Assembly (NCBI GenBank): GCA_036756425.1
Contig: DAIOLC010000007.1
Location: 1-64,000, forward strand
From: UBA6115 sp012514225
Lineage (GTDB): Bacteria; Bacillota; Clostridia; Christensenellales; Aristaeellaceae
DNA: 64,000 bases
Reading direction: 5' to 3'
Of this stretch, positions 50,506 to 59,901 are shown in pieces. The translations under genes and the position numbers were made by a program. The notes below the pieces were generated by a model, which saw only the letters and a program-made list of their open reading frames with translations, was not told where the DNA came from and did no database searches. Within the stretch, counting starts at the first letter, position 1. The number at the start of each line of letters is the position of its first letter.

Positions 50506-51537
50506 ATGACGAGATACGTGCTCAAGCGTATTGTGTATATGATCGTCGTCTTCCTCATCCTCTCGCTATTGATGTACATGCTCTACAACCTCATCCCCAC
50601 GGACCCCGCCCGGGCCCAGCTGGAGCCGATGCGCAGGACGCTCAAGCCCGCGCAGTACGAGGAGCAGTACAGGCAGTTGCGCCGGGAAATGGGCCTGGAC
50701 GACCCGCTGCTGAAGCGGTACGCCCGGTGGATGGGGCTGATTCCCGACATGCGGCCCGGCCTGAAATACGGCCAGCGCAACGGGCTGCTGCAGGGCAATT
50801 TCGGGTACTCGAGCCTGTTCAAGCAGGACGTCCGGGACGTCATCACCGAGCCGATGAAGAACACCGTCTTCATCAATATCTTCGCGACCATCCTGGCGCT
50901 GGGCATCACCATACCGCTGGGCATCAAAACCGCAGTCAAGCGAAACAGCCGGCTGGACAAGGGCGTGCAGGTCTTCAGCATCATCGGCTATTCGATACCG
51001 ATATTCATCATCTCCCTGGTGTTCATCTACTTTCTGGCGGTGCTGTTCCGGGTCTTCCCCGTGATGGGCATGAAGACGCCGGGCAGCAACTATACCGGCT
51101 TCCGAGCCTTCCTGGACAAGCTGTACTACATCTCCCTGCCCCTCATCGTCATGACCTTCGCCTCCCTGGGCGGCATGACCCGCTACGTGCGCGTGTCGAT
51201 GATCGACGCCCTGTCCATGGACTATATCCGGACCGCGCGCGCCAAGGGCGTCCGGGAAAAGGTGGTCATCTACTCCCACGCCTGGCGCAACGCCCTGCTG
51301 CCGGTGGTCACCATCATTATCGGCTGGTTCCTGGGCATCTTCGGCGGCTCCATCGTGGTGGAGAGCACCTTCTCCTTGAACGGCACCGGCCGGCTGTACA
51401 TCCAGGGGCTACTGAACAACGACTACGAGCTGGCGCTTGCCATGCAGATGTTCTACACCATCATCAGCCTGGTCGGCACGCTGCTGACCGACCTGTCCTA
51501 CGGCCTCATCGACCCGCGCGTGCGGGTGAACAAGTAA
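50506..51537 (+). CDS. oppB: OppB-type ABC transporter permease
   Basis: A 343-residue membrane protein with six helices. The first (IVYMIVVFLILSLLMYML) is followed by a typical OppB outer loop (DPARAQL, GLDDPLLKRYARWM, GNFGYSS), and the cytoplasmic EAA-type loop is seen as DYIRTARAKGVREKVVIYSHAWRNALLPV. Forms the channel with the OppC-type protein. The gap to oppC is 10 bases. Confidence 0.92.
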   Translation: MTRYVLKRIVYMIVVFLILSLLMYMLYNLIPTDPARAQLEPMRRTLKPAQYEEQYRQLRREMGLDDPLLKRYARWMGLIPDMRPGLKYGQRNGLLQGNFGYSSLFKQDVRDVITEPMKNTVFINIFATILALGITIPLGIKTAVKRNSRLDKGVQVFSIIGYSIPIFIISLVFIYFLAVLFRVFPVMGMKTPGSNYTGFRAFLDKLYYISLPLIVMTFASLGGMTRYVRVSMIDALSMDYIRTARAKGVREKVVIYSHAWRNALLPVVTIIIGWFLGIFGGSIVVESTFSLNGTGRLYIQGLLNNDYELALAMQMFYTIISLVGTLLTDLSYGLIDPRVRVNK

Positions 51538-51547
51538 GGAGGAACCC

Positions 51548-53395
51548 ATGAGCGACAACAGCAAATTGAGAAGGGGTTTCCCTCCCTACGCCTGGCTCAA
51601 GCGGCTGTTCTGGGGCCCGCAGCGCGAGTTGACCTTCATGGAGGAAGAGGCGCTGCAAAGCCCGATGCGGACCGTCATCCGCAACTTCTTCAGCAAGCGG
51701 CTCTCCCGGCTGGCGGTCATCATCTTCGTGCTGATTTTCCTGTTCGTGGTCATCGGCCCGATGATCTGGCCGCTGGACCTGAGCTTCCAGGACAACACCC
51801 AGCAGAACATCGGCCCGGGCTTCAACATGATGGCCGTGCCCCGGGAGATGAACGGCAAAATCGAGAAAATCGCCCCCGGCACCACCTTCGGCTTCGGCCT
51901 GGACACGGACGGCAAAATCCACTCCTGGGGCAGCCTGGCGGTCACCAAGGCGGTGACCCTGGCCGACGTCCCTCAGGAGGTCCGGGACGCGCGGATTGTC
52001 GACATCGCCGTGGGCTACGACCACGCCGTCGCGATGGACGCGCAGGGCAAGCTGTACGTCTGGGGCAACACGCGCAATAACCAGGCTGATTTCCCCAAGG
52101 AAATCAAGGACGCGGCGCAGGAGGAGGAGAACCTCGACATCGTCCAGCTGGAGGCCGGCAACCAGTTCTCCATGGCGCTTTCCGAAGACGGCACACTGTA
52201 TATCTGGGGCAACGGCAACCTCAACGACATCAAGCTGAAGAAGCAGTTCCAGGGCAATATCGCCAAGGTCACCGCCAACATCAACAACTACCTGCTGTTG
52301 ACCAAGGACGGGGCGGCGGCCTACGGCGGGTTCCAGACCAGCGCCTATTCCGCGGTGCCCGCGGGGCTGGAAAGCGGCGTCGTCGACATCGCCTCCACCG
52401 CGATGACCAACGCGGCCCTGAAGGAGGACGGCAGCGTCGTCATCTGGGGCAACGTGACCAAGGGCGAGCGGGACATCCCGGCGCACGAGGGCAAAATCAC
52501 CCGCATCTTCGGCGGCCGCTACCATTACACCGCGCTGACGGACACGGGCGAGCTGCTCAGCTGGGGCGACAACACCTTCAAGCAGTCCGTGCCGCCGAAG
52601 GTCGACCCGAACGACCCCATCCGGGACGTGTACACCGGTTTTTACCAGAACTACGCGGTCACGCAGTCCGGCAGGATGACGTCCTGGGGCCTGCGCGGCT
52701 ACCTGCTGGGCACGGACCACCTGGGGCGCGACGTGCTCACCCGCATCGTCAACGGCGGGCAGATCACCATGACCGTCGGCGCGGTCTCGGTCATCATCTC
52801 GCTGATCATCGGCATCATCATCGGCGGCCTGGCCGGGTACTTCGGCGGCAAGGTGGACCTGCTGCTCATGCGCATCGCGGAGGTCGTGGGCGGTCTGCCC
52901 TTCCTGCCCTTCGCGCTCATCCTGTCGGCCGTCATCGGCACCCGGCTGTCCGTGGAGCAGCGGATGTACCTGATCATGGTCGTGCTGGGCGTGCTGTCCT
53001 GGCCGGGGCTGGCCTACCTCATCCGCGCGCAGATTTTCGCGCAGCGGGAGATGGAGTTCGTCACCGCCGCCAAGGCGATGGGGGTCCGGGAGCGCTCCAT
53101 CGTGTTCAAGCACATCATCCCCAACGTGATTTCCACCATCCTGGTCAGCGCCACCCTGTCTTTCGCCACCAGCATGCTGACGGAATCCACCCTGTCCTAC
53201 CTGGGCTTCGGCATCTCGCCGCCCACCCCCACCTGGGGCAATATGCTGACCGGCTCCAACGACTCCATCGTCATCCAGCAGTACTGGTGGCGCTGGGTGT
53301 TCCCGGCCCTGATTTTTAGCATCTGCACCATCTGCATCAACCTGATCGGCGACGGGCTCCGGGACGCGATCGACCCCAAGAGCAGCGAGCGCTGA
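51548..53395 (+). CDS. oppC: OppC-type permease with an inserted seven-blade RCC1-like propeller
   Basis: 615 residues, about twice the usual OppC length. Helix 1 is at 55-73. Residues about 100-385 hold seven repeats, each ending in a version of DGxLYxWG: 105-128, 150-174, 198-222, 238-261, 278-302, 317-341 and 358-382 (for example AVGYDHAVAMDAQGKLYVWG). This is the RCC1/RLD pattern and seven blades make a complete propeller. The normal OppC sequence resumes at once with LLGTDHLGRDVLTRI (388-400) and has the EAA loop EFVTAAKAMGVRERSIVFKHIIPN. The propeller thus sits in the first extracytoplasmic loop, where it could contact the binding protein or the cell wall. The helices and EAA loop look intact. 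Confidence 0.93.
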   Translation: MSDNSKLRRGFPPYAWLKRLFWGPQRELTFMEEEALQSPMRTVIRNFFSKRLSRLAVIIFVLIFLFVVIGPMIWPLDLSFQDNTQQNIGPGFNMMAVPREMNGKIEKIAPGTTFGFGLDTDGKIHSWGSLAVTKAVTLADVPQEVRDARIVDIAVGYDHAVAMDAQGKLYVWGNTRNNQADFPKEIKDAAQEEENLDIVQLEAGNQFSMALSEDGTLYIWGNGNLNDIKLKKQFQGNIAKVTANINNYLLLTKDGAAAYGGFQTSAYSAVPAGLESGVVDIASTAMTNAALKEDGSVVIWGNVTKGERDIPAHEGKITRIFGGRYHYTALTDTGELLSWGDNTFKQSVPPKVDPNDPIRDVYTGFYQNYAVTQSGRMTSWGLRGYLLGTDHLGRDVLTRIVNGGQITMTVGAVSVIISLIIGIIIGGLAGYFGGKVDLLLMRIAEVVGGLPFLPFALILSAVIGTRLSVEQRMYLIMVVLGVLSWPGLAYLIRAQIFAQREMEFVTAAKAMGVRERSIVFKHIIPNVISTILVSATLSFATSMLTESTLSYLGFGISPPTPTWGNMLTGSNDSIVIQQYWWRWVFPALIFSICTICINLIGDGLRDAIDPKSSER

Positions 53396-53406
53396 GGAGG
53401 AGAAGA

Positions 53407-54391
53407 ATGGCCCTTCTTGAAATCAGAAACCTGAAAACCTTCTTCCGCACCAAGCGCGGCATCATCAAGGCCGTCAACGGCGCCAGCTACTCCGTGGAGC
53501 CGGGCAGGACCCTGGGCATCGTCGGGGAGTCCGGCTCGGGCAAGAGCGTGTCCGCGCTGAGCATCCTCAAGCTGCTGGACGGGAACGGGTACATCGAAAG
53601 CGGCGAAATCCTGCTGGAGGGCAGGGACATCTCGAAGCTGAGCATCAGCGAGATGTACAAAATCCGCGGGAACACGATTTCCATGATTTTCCAAGAGCCC
53701 ATGACCAGCCTCAACCCCGTGTTCACGGTGGAAAAGCAGGTGGCCGAGCCCTTCATCGTCCACCAGGGCATGAGCCAGGAGCAGGCAAAGGCGCGGGTGC
53801 TGGACATGCTGCGGGACGTCAAAATCCCCAACCCGGAAATCGTCGCCCGCCAGTACCCCCACCAGCTCTCCGGCGGCATGCGCCAGCGGGTCATGATTGC
53901 CATGGCGCTGGCCTGCCGGCCCAAGCTGCTCATCGCCGACGAGCCGACCACGGCGCTGGACGTGACCATCCAGGCGCAGATCCTGCGGCTGATGAACGAG
54001 CTGAAGGAGGAGCACCAGACCTCCATCATGTTCATCACCCACGACCTGGGCGTCATCAACCAGATGGCCGACGACGTGGCGGTCATGTACTGCGGGCAGG
54101 TGGTCGAGATGGCGCCGGTGCGCACCATCTTCGACAAGAAGACCAAGTATTCACACCCCTACACCGAGGGGCTGATGCTGTCCATCCCCCGCATGGACAC
54201 GCCCGCACACACCCGGCTGGAGGTCATCCCCGGCGCGGTCCCCCACCCGCTGGACCTGCCCCCCGGGTGCAAGTTCGCCCCGCGGTGCAAGTACGCGACC
54301 CAGAAATGCCGCGAGGAGGAGCCGGACATGTACAAGGTGGCGGAGAACCAGGAAATCCGCTGCTTCTATCCGGACAAGGAGGCCCGCCGCC

Positions 54392-54399
<8 letters not shown>
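53407..54399 (+). CDS. oppD: OppD-type ABC transporter ATP-binding protein
   Basis: 330 residues. Walker A is GESGSGKS, the Q-loop MIFQEPMTSLNP, the signature LSGGMRQRV and Walker B LLIADEPTTALD, followed by FITHDLGVINQMAD. The C-terminal oligopeptide-transporter segment with CKFAPRCKYATQKC is present. Of normal length, so it is the regular partner of the enlarged OppF. GAGGAG precedes the ATG. Confidence 0.95.
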
Positions 54400-55983
<1,584 letters not shown>

Positions 55984-55984
<1 letters not shown>

Positions 55985-56187
55985 TGCTGCGCAAGCGGAT
56001 CGAGCGCGCGATGGCCTTCGCGCGCGGCCGCAGAAACCAGGACAGGGATTTGCCCGGCGAGGGCGAGGTGCCGCTGGAGAAGGGCGACCTCGCGGCGATG
56101 ATTCTCTCCGCGCTGCTGGTCTTCATCCCCGTGGCCCTGGTCATCCTGGTCCTCATCGTGCTCGCCGGCACCTTCTGGCTGTGGTAG
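55984..56187 (+). CDS. small single-helix membrane protein at the end of the opp operon
   Basis: 67 residues. The ATG overlaps the oppF stop (TGATG); an in-frame GTG lies one codon earlier. The N-terminal part is basic and then acidic (MLRKRIERAMAFARGRR, LEKGDLAAM), followed by one hydrophobic helix of about 25 residues that ends at the C-terminus (VALVILVLIVLAGTFWLW). Not recognised. It has the same plan as the 76-residue protein that ends the mgl operon: a charged cytoplasmic half and a C-terminal helix, last gene, coupled start. Confidence 0.7.
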
Positions 56188-56257
56188 GGGCGCCCGGGGC
56201 GGGGTGAAGGGTTTCGCCCCGCGCCGCCTTCAAGAAACCGTCTGAAACGATTCAATC

Positions 56258-56281
56258 AGGGCCTGCCGACCGGCAGGCCCT
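56258..56281 (+). terminator. terminator of the opp operon
   Basis: A 10-bp stem AGGGCCTGCC/GGCAGGCCCT followed by TGTCATTT, about 70 bases after the last gene. The T-run is short. The next 200 bases (56288-56489) hold no supported gene. Confidence 0.65.
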
Positions 56282-56489
56282 GTCATTTAAAAAACCTTGA
56301 TGCTGAGGTGAAAAGCAGGGGGAATCGGGGGCGGCTGCCCGCCGACCATCATCATGCCGTCCGCGATGCCTTACGCGCGGGGCGTTTTCGCGAACGGCGA
56401 AAGCATTCCGCGGCCGTCCCCCGATTCGAGAAAGGCCCGCGGACTTTTTACGAAAAGCAGGGAAGTGCCCGCGGACGCTTCCTTGGCCG

Positions 56490-56885
56490 TCAGCGCCTGT
56501 CCGGCACGATTTCGATCCAGTACCCGTCCGGGTCCTCGATGAAGTAGATGCCCATCGCCGTGTTCTCGAAGCACACGACGTCCATCGCCCGGTGCTTTTC
56601 CAGGGCCTTCGCGATGTCGTTGACGCGGAAGGCCAGGTGGACCTCGTTGTCGCCCAGGTTGTAGCGGGGCTTGTCAAAGTCCTTCAGCCACGTCAGCTCC
56701 AGCTGGTGCGCGGTCTGGCCGTCGCCCAGGAAGACCAGGGTGAAGCCCTCCTTTTCCCTCCGGCGGATTTCGGTCAGCCCCAGGGCCTCCCGGTAGAACT
56801 TCAGGGACTTCTCCAGGTCGACGACGTTGAAGTTGTTGTGCGCGAAGGCGAAGCGCAGCGGCTCGTTCCGGTCGGTCTGGTCCAT
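56490..56885 (-). CDS. gloA: glyoxalase I-type protein (VOC superfamily)
   Basis: 131 residues. The two beta-alpha-beta-beta-beta modules carry the metal ligands His16 (AHNNFNVVDLEKS), Glu in QLELTWLKDFD, His in NEVHLAFRVND and Glu in GYWIEIVPD. The pattern is that of lactoylglutathione lyase-like enzymes, which detoxify methylglyoxal. As Bacillota often lack glutathione, the thiol may be different. It lies 26 bases after rmuC at the end of the ybaB operon. Confidence 0.88.
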   Translation of the reverse strand: MDQTDRNEPLRFAFAHNNFNVVDLEKSLKFYREALGLTEIRRREKEGFTLVFLGDGQTAHQLELTWLKDFDKPRYNLGDNEVHLAFRVNDIAKALEKHRAMDVVCFENTAMGIYFIEDPDGYWIEIVPDRR

Positions 56886-56911
56886 GGGGCTCCCTCCTTC
56901 AGGTGATGTGT

Positions 56912-58267
56912 TCAGGCCTCGTCCTCCGGGGCGTCCGTCCCCGGGGGGAGGGCCTCGGGCGCGGCGCCCTCCAGGGTTTCCACGGCGCTCAAGCGGCGGG
57001 TGATGCTGCGGGTGCGCCGGGTGGCGGCGTCGATGGACTCGCTGGCCTGGCGCAGGCGGTTCTGGGTCTTCTCCAGCACGTCGCCGAAGGCGGTGAAGTC
57101 GCTCTTGACCTGGGCCAGCAGGCGCCAGACCTCGGCGCTGCGCTGCTGGATGGCCAGGGTGCGGAAGCCCATCTGCAGGCTGTTGAGCAGGGCCAGCAGC
57201 GTGGTCGGCCCGGCCAGCGCCACCCGGTGCGCGCGCTGCAGGGTTTCCACCAGCCCGGGCAGGCGCAGCGCCTCGGCGTACAGCCCCTCCACCGGCAGGT
57301 AGAGAATCGCGAAATCCGTCGTGTAGGGCGGCTTGATGTACTTGGACGAGATGCGCGCGGCCTCCCGGGTGACGGCCTGGGCCAGCGCGGACAAGGCGGA
57401 CGCCGTCTGCTCCTTGTCGGCGGCTTCCTGCGCGGACTGCAGGCGCTCGTAATCCTCCAGCGGGAACTTGGCGTCAATGGGCAGGTACACGGGCTGCCCG
57501 CCCTCCTGCCCCGGCAGGCGCACGGCGAACTCCACCCGCTCCTGGCTGCCGGGCAGCACGGCGCAGTTGGCCTCGTACTGGGCGGGCGCCAGCGCCTCCT
57601 CCAGCAGCATGGCCAGCTGGGTCTCCCCCCAGGTGCCGCGGGTCTTGATGTTGGTCAGCACGCGCTTGAGGTCGCCCACGCCCCCGGCCAGCGAGCGCAT
57701 CTCCCCCAGCCCCTTGTACACCGCCTCCAGCCGCTCGTTGACCAGGGAGAAGCTCTCCCCCAGGCGCTGGTTGAGGGTCTGGTGCAGGTGGGTGTCCACG
57801 GTCCTGCGCATCTCCTCGAGCTTCTGGGCGTTGTCCTCCCGCATCTGCGTCAGGGACTGGAAGAGGGTGTCGCGCATCTGGGAAACCTGCTGGTCGTTCT
57901 GGCCCAGGCGGGCGTTGAGCACCTCGTCCAGGTGTCGGAGCCGGCTGTCCTGGTTGGCGAGCGAGGCGTCCAGCCGCTGGTCCAGCCGGTCCGCGCGCCC
58001 GGCGGCGGCGGCGTCCTGGGCCAGCAGCAGGCTTTGCAGCGCGGCCTGGTCCTGCCCCAGCCCGGCGGTCAGGCGCGTCTCGGCGTCCCGCGCCAGGCGC
58101 TCCGCGTACTCCGCCAGCGTTTCCTCGGTTTTCTGCAGCCGGCCCGCGTCCTCCCGCCCCGCCCTGGCCTGGCGGACCAGCAGCGCCCACAGCATGCCCA
58201 GAAGGGCGAGGGCCAGGGCGCACAGGACGAGCAGCAGGGGGTGGGCGGAGGCGAGCCACTCAGGCAT
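56912..58267 (-). CDS. rmuC: RmuC-family DNA recombination protein
   Basis: 451 residues. An N-terminal membrane helix (8-30) and a long coiled-coil (about 45-190) precede the RmuC nuclease-like core: GTWGETQLAMLLEEAL, LPIDAKFPLEDYERL, KYIKPPYTTDFAILYLPVEGLYAEAL. RmuC limits inversions at short repeats. It starts in the last eight bases of tdk, consistent with coupled translation. Confidence 0.92.
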   Translation of the reverse strand: MPEWLASAHPLLLVLCALALALLGMLWALLVRQARAGREDAGRLQKTEETLAEYAERLARDAETRLTAGLGQDQAALQSLLLAQDAAAAGRADRLDQRLDASLANQDSRLRHLDEVLNARLGQNDQQVSQMRDTLFQSLTQMREDNAQKLEEMRRTVDTHLHQTLNQRLGESFSLVNERLEAVYKGLGEMRSLAGGVGDLKRVLTNIKTRGTWGETQLAMLLEEALAPAQYEANCAVLPGSQERVEFAVRLPGQEGGQPVYLPIDAKFPLEDYERLQSAQEAADKEQTASALSALAQAVTREAARISSKYIKPPYTTDFAILYLPVEGLYAEALRLPGLVETLQRAHRVALAGPTTLLALLNSLQMGFRTLAIQQRSAEVWRLLAQVKSDFTAFGDVLEKTQNRLRQASESIDAATRRTRSITRRLSAVETLEGAAPEALPPGTDAPEDEA

Positions 58268-58850
58268 GGCTGAGGCCCTCGCGCCAGTGCTTGTAACACA
58301 GCCCGATGTAGCGGATTTCCTGGTGGTTGTCGATGAGCACCTGCTCCCCCGTCTTGATGACCCGGCCGTCCCGGTCGATGCGGGTGTTCATGGTGGCCTT
58401 GGCGCCGCACCAGCACAGCCCGCCCGGCACCTCGTGGATTTCCTCCGCCAGCCGCAGCAGCGCGGCGGAGCCGGGGAAGAAGTTGCCCTGGAAGTCGGTC
58501 TTCAGCCCGTAGCAGAAGATGTCCAGGCGGTCGGACATATCCGCCAGCTCCTGCACCTGCTGGGGGGAGAGGAACTGCGCCTCGTCGATGAAGACGTACT
58601 CGAACTCGCTCGTCGCGTTGCGGGCGGCCAGCCACAGCAGCTGCTCGCGGGCGGAATGCCCGTTTTCCAGCACCAGCTCGGCCTGGGCCTGCAGCCCCAC
58701 GCGGGAATACACCATGTGCGCGCCCGCGCGCGTGTCGATGGCCGGCTTGACCAGGGCGACGCGCAGGCCCAGCTGCTGGTAGTTGTAGCGCTGCATGAGC
58801 AGCTGCGCCGTCTTGCTGGAGCCCATGACCCCGTAGTAAAAGCGCAGCAT
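58260..58850 (-). CDS. tdk: thymidine kinase
   Basis: A 196-residue type II thymidine kinase of the salvage pathway. The P-loop is GVMGSSKTAQLL near residue 7, Walker B FEYVFIDEAQFL, and the lasso region with the first zinc pair CWCGAKATMNTR; the second pair is reduced to a single Cys (GLCYKHW). The ATG overlaps the recR stop. Confidence 0.9.
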   Translation of the reverse strand: MLRFYYGVMGSSKTAQLLMQRYNYQQLGLRVALVKPAIDTRAGAHMVYSRVGLQAQAELVLENGHSAREQLLWLAARNATSEFEYVFIDEAQFLSPQQVQELADMSDRLDIFCYGLKTDFQGNFFPGSAALLRLAEEIHEVPGGLCWCGAKATMNTRIDRDGRVIKTGEQVLIDNHQEIRYIGLCYKHWREGLSHA

Positions 58851-59449
58851 CAGATTTCGCGCCTGCCTTCCATGGCCTTGGACAGGGTGACCTCGTCGGC
58901 GTACTCCAGGTCACTGCCCACCGGCACGCCGTGGGCGATGCGGGTGACCCTGACGCCCATGGGCTTGACCAGCCGCGCGATGTAGGAGGCGGTCGCCTCG
59001 CCCTCGATGTCCGGGTTGGTCGCCAGGATGAGCTCCTCCACCCCGCCCTTCTCCAGCCGCTCCACCAGCTCCCGGATGCGGATGTCGCGGGGGCCCACGC
59101 CGTCCATGGGCGAAAGGATGCCGTGCAGCACGTGGTACAGCCCCCGGTAGTCGTGCATGCGCTCCATCGCCGCGACGTCCCGCGGGTCGCGCACGACGCA
59201 CAGCTGGTCTTCCCGGCGCTTGGGGTCCAGGCACACCGCGCACAGCTCGCCGGCGGTGTAGTTGCCGCAGCGCGCGCACAGCCGGATGGCCTCCCGGCCC
59301 TCGGACAGGGCGTCCGCCAGCGCGCGGACCTCCTCCCGCGGCAGGGCCGCCAGGTGGTAGGCCAGGCGCAGCGCGCTCTTGCGGCCGATGCCCGGCAGGC
59401 GGGCCAGCTCGCCCGCCATGCGCTGGATGGGTTCTCCCTTCAGGCTCAT
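58850..59449 (-). CDS. recR: recombination mediator RecR
   Basis: A 199-residue protein that, with RecO, loads RecA on gapped DNA. The helix-hairpin-helix LARLPGIGRKSALRLAYHL, zinc finger CARCGNYTAGELCAVC and Toprim segment LCVVRDPRDVAAMER...GVEELILATNPDIEGEATA are all present. Starts one base after ybaB ends. Confidence 0.95.
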   Translation of the reverse strand: MSLKGEPIQRMAGELARLPGIGRKSALRLAYHLAALPREEVRALADALSEGREAIRLCARCGNYTAGELCAVCLDPKRREDQLCVVRDPRDVAAMERMHDYRGLYHVLHGILSPMDGVGPRDIRIRELVERLEKGGVEELILATNPDIEGEATASYIARLVKPMGVRVTRIAHGVPVGSDLEYADEVTLSKAMEGRREI

Positions 59450-59450
59450 G

Positions 59451-59792
59451 TCAGATGAAGCCGCCCATCCCGCCGGGGGCCAGGGCGGACATCGCCTTCT
59501 CGCGCGATTCCTCCCCCAGCCGCAGCGCGGCGTTGACCGCGGCGACGACGAGGTCCTGGAGCATCTCCACGTCCTCCGGGTCCACCGCCTCGGGCTTGAT
59601 TTCCAGGCTGAGCAGCTCGCGCTTGCCGGACACCCTGCAGGTGACCATGCCGCCGCCGGACGCCGCCTCGTACTCCTTCTGGTTGAGCTCCTCCTCGGTC
59701 TTCGCCAGCTGCTCCTGCATCTTCTGGGCCTGGCGCATCAACTGCTGCATGTTGCCCCCGCCCATCCCGCCAAACGACCTGCCCTTGGACAT
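59451..59792 (-). CDS. YbaB/EbfC nucleoid-associated protein
   Basis: 113 residues. A Gly/Met-rich N-terminus (SKGRSFGGMGGGNMQQLM) is followed by the long helix QAQKMQEQLAKTEEELNQ and the core VTCRVSGKRELLSLEIKPEAV typical of YbaB/EbfC dimers that bind DNA. The ATG at 59792 is preferred (GGGGAGG five bases before). Usually found beside recR, as here. dnaX, the common third partner, is missing from this place. Confidence 0.9.
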   Translation of the reverse strand: MSKGRSFGGMGGGNMQQLMRQAQKMQEQLAKTEEELNQKEYEAASGGGMVTCRVSGKRELLSLEIKPEAVDPEDVEMLQDLVVAAVNAALRLGEESREKAMSALAPGGMGGFI

Positions 59793-59864
59793 CCTCGCCT
59801 CCCCGCCGGCCGCAACCGCCGCCGGACCGCCTTTTTTCAGCGCCAAACGCGGCGCGCTCCCGAT

Positions 59865-59893
59865 ATTCTACCATGGATAGTGGGGCTTCGCAA
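59865..59893 (-). promoter_or_regulatory. promoter of the ybaB-recR-tdk-rmuC-gloA operon
   Basis: On the minus strand TTGCGA (59888-59893) and TAGAAT (59865-59870) are 17 bases apart, with TGG before the -10 (extended -10). It lies directly after the topB stop. Confidence 0.7.
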
Positions 59894-59901
59894 CGGAACC
59901 C

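Noticed and set aside
56288..56489. A repeated GCCCGCGGAC motif as terminator or operator
   Set aside because: Two direct copies about 35 bases apart form no hairpin with a T-run and have no clear promoter context.
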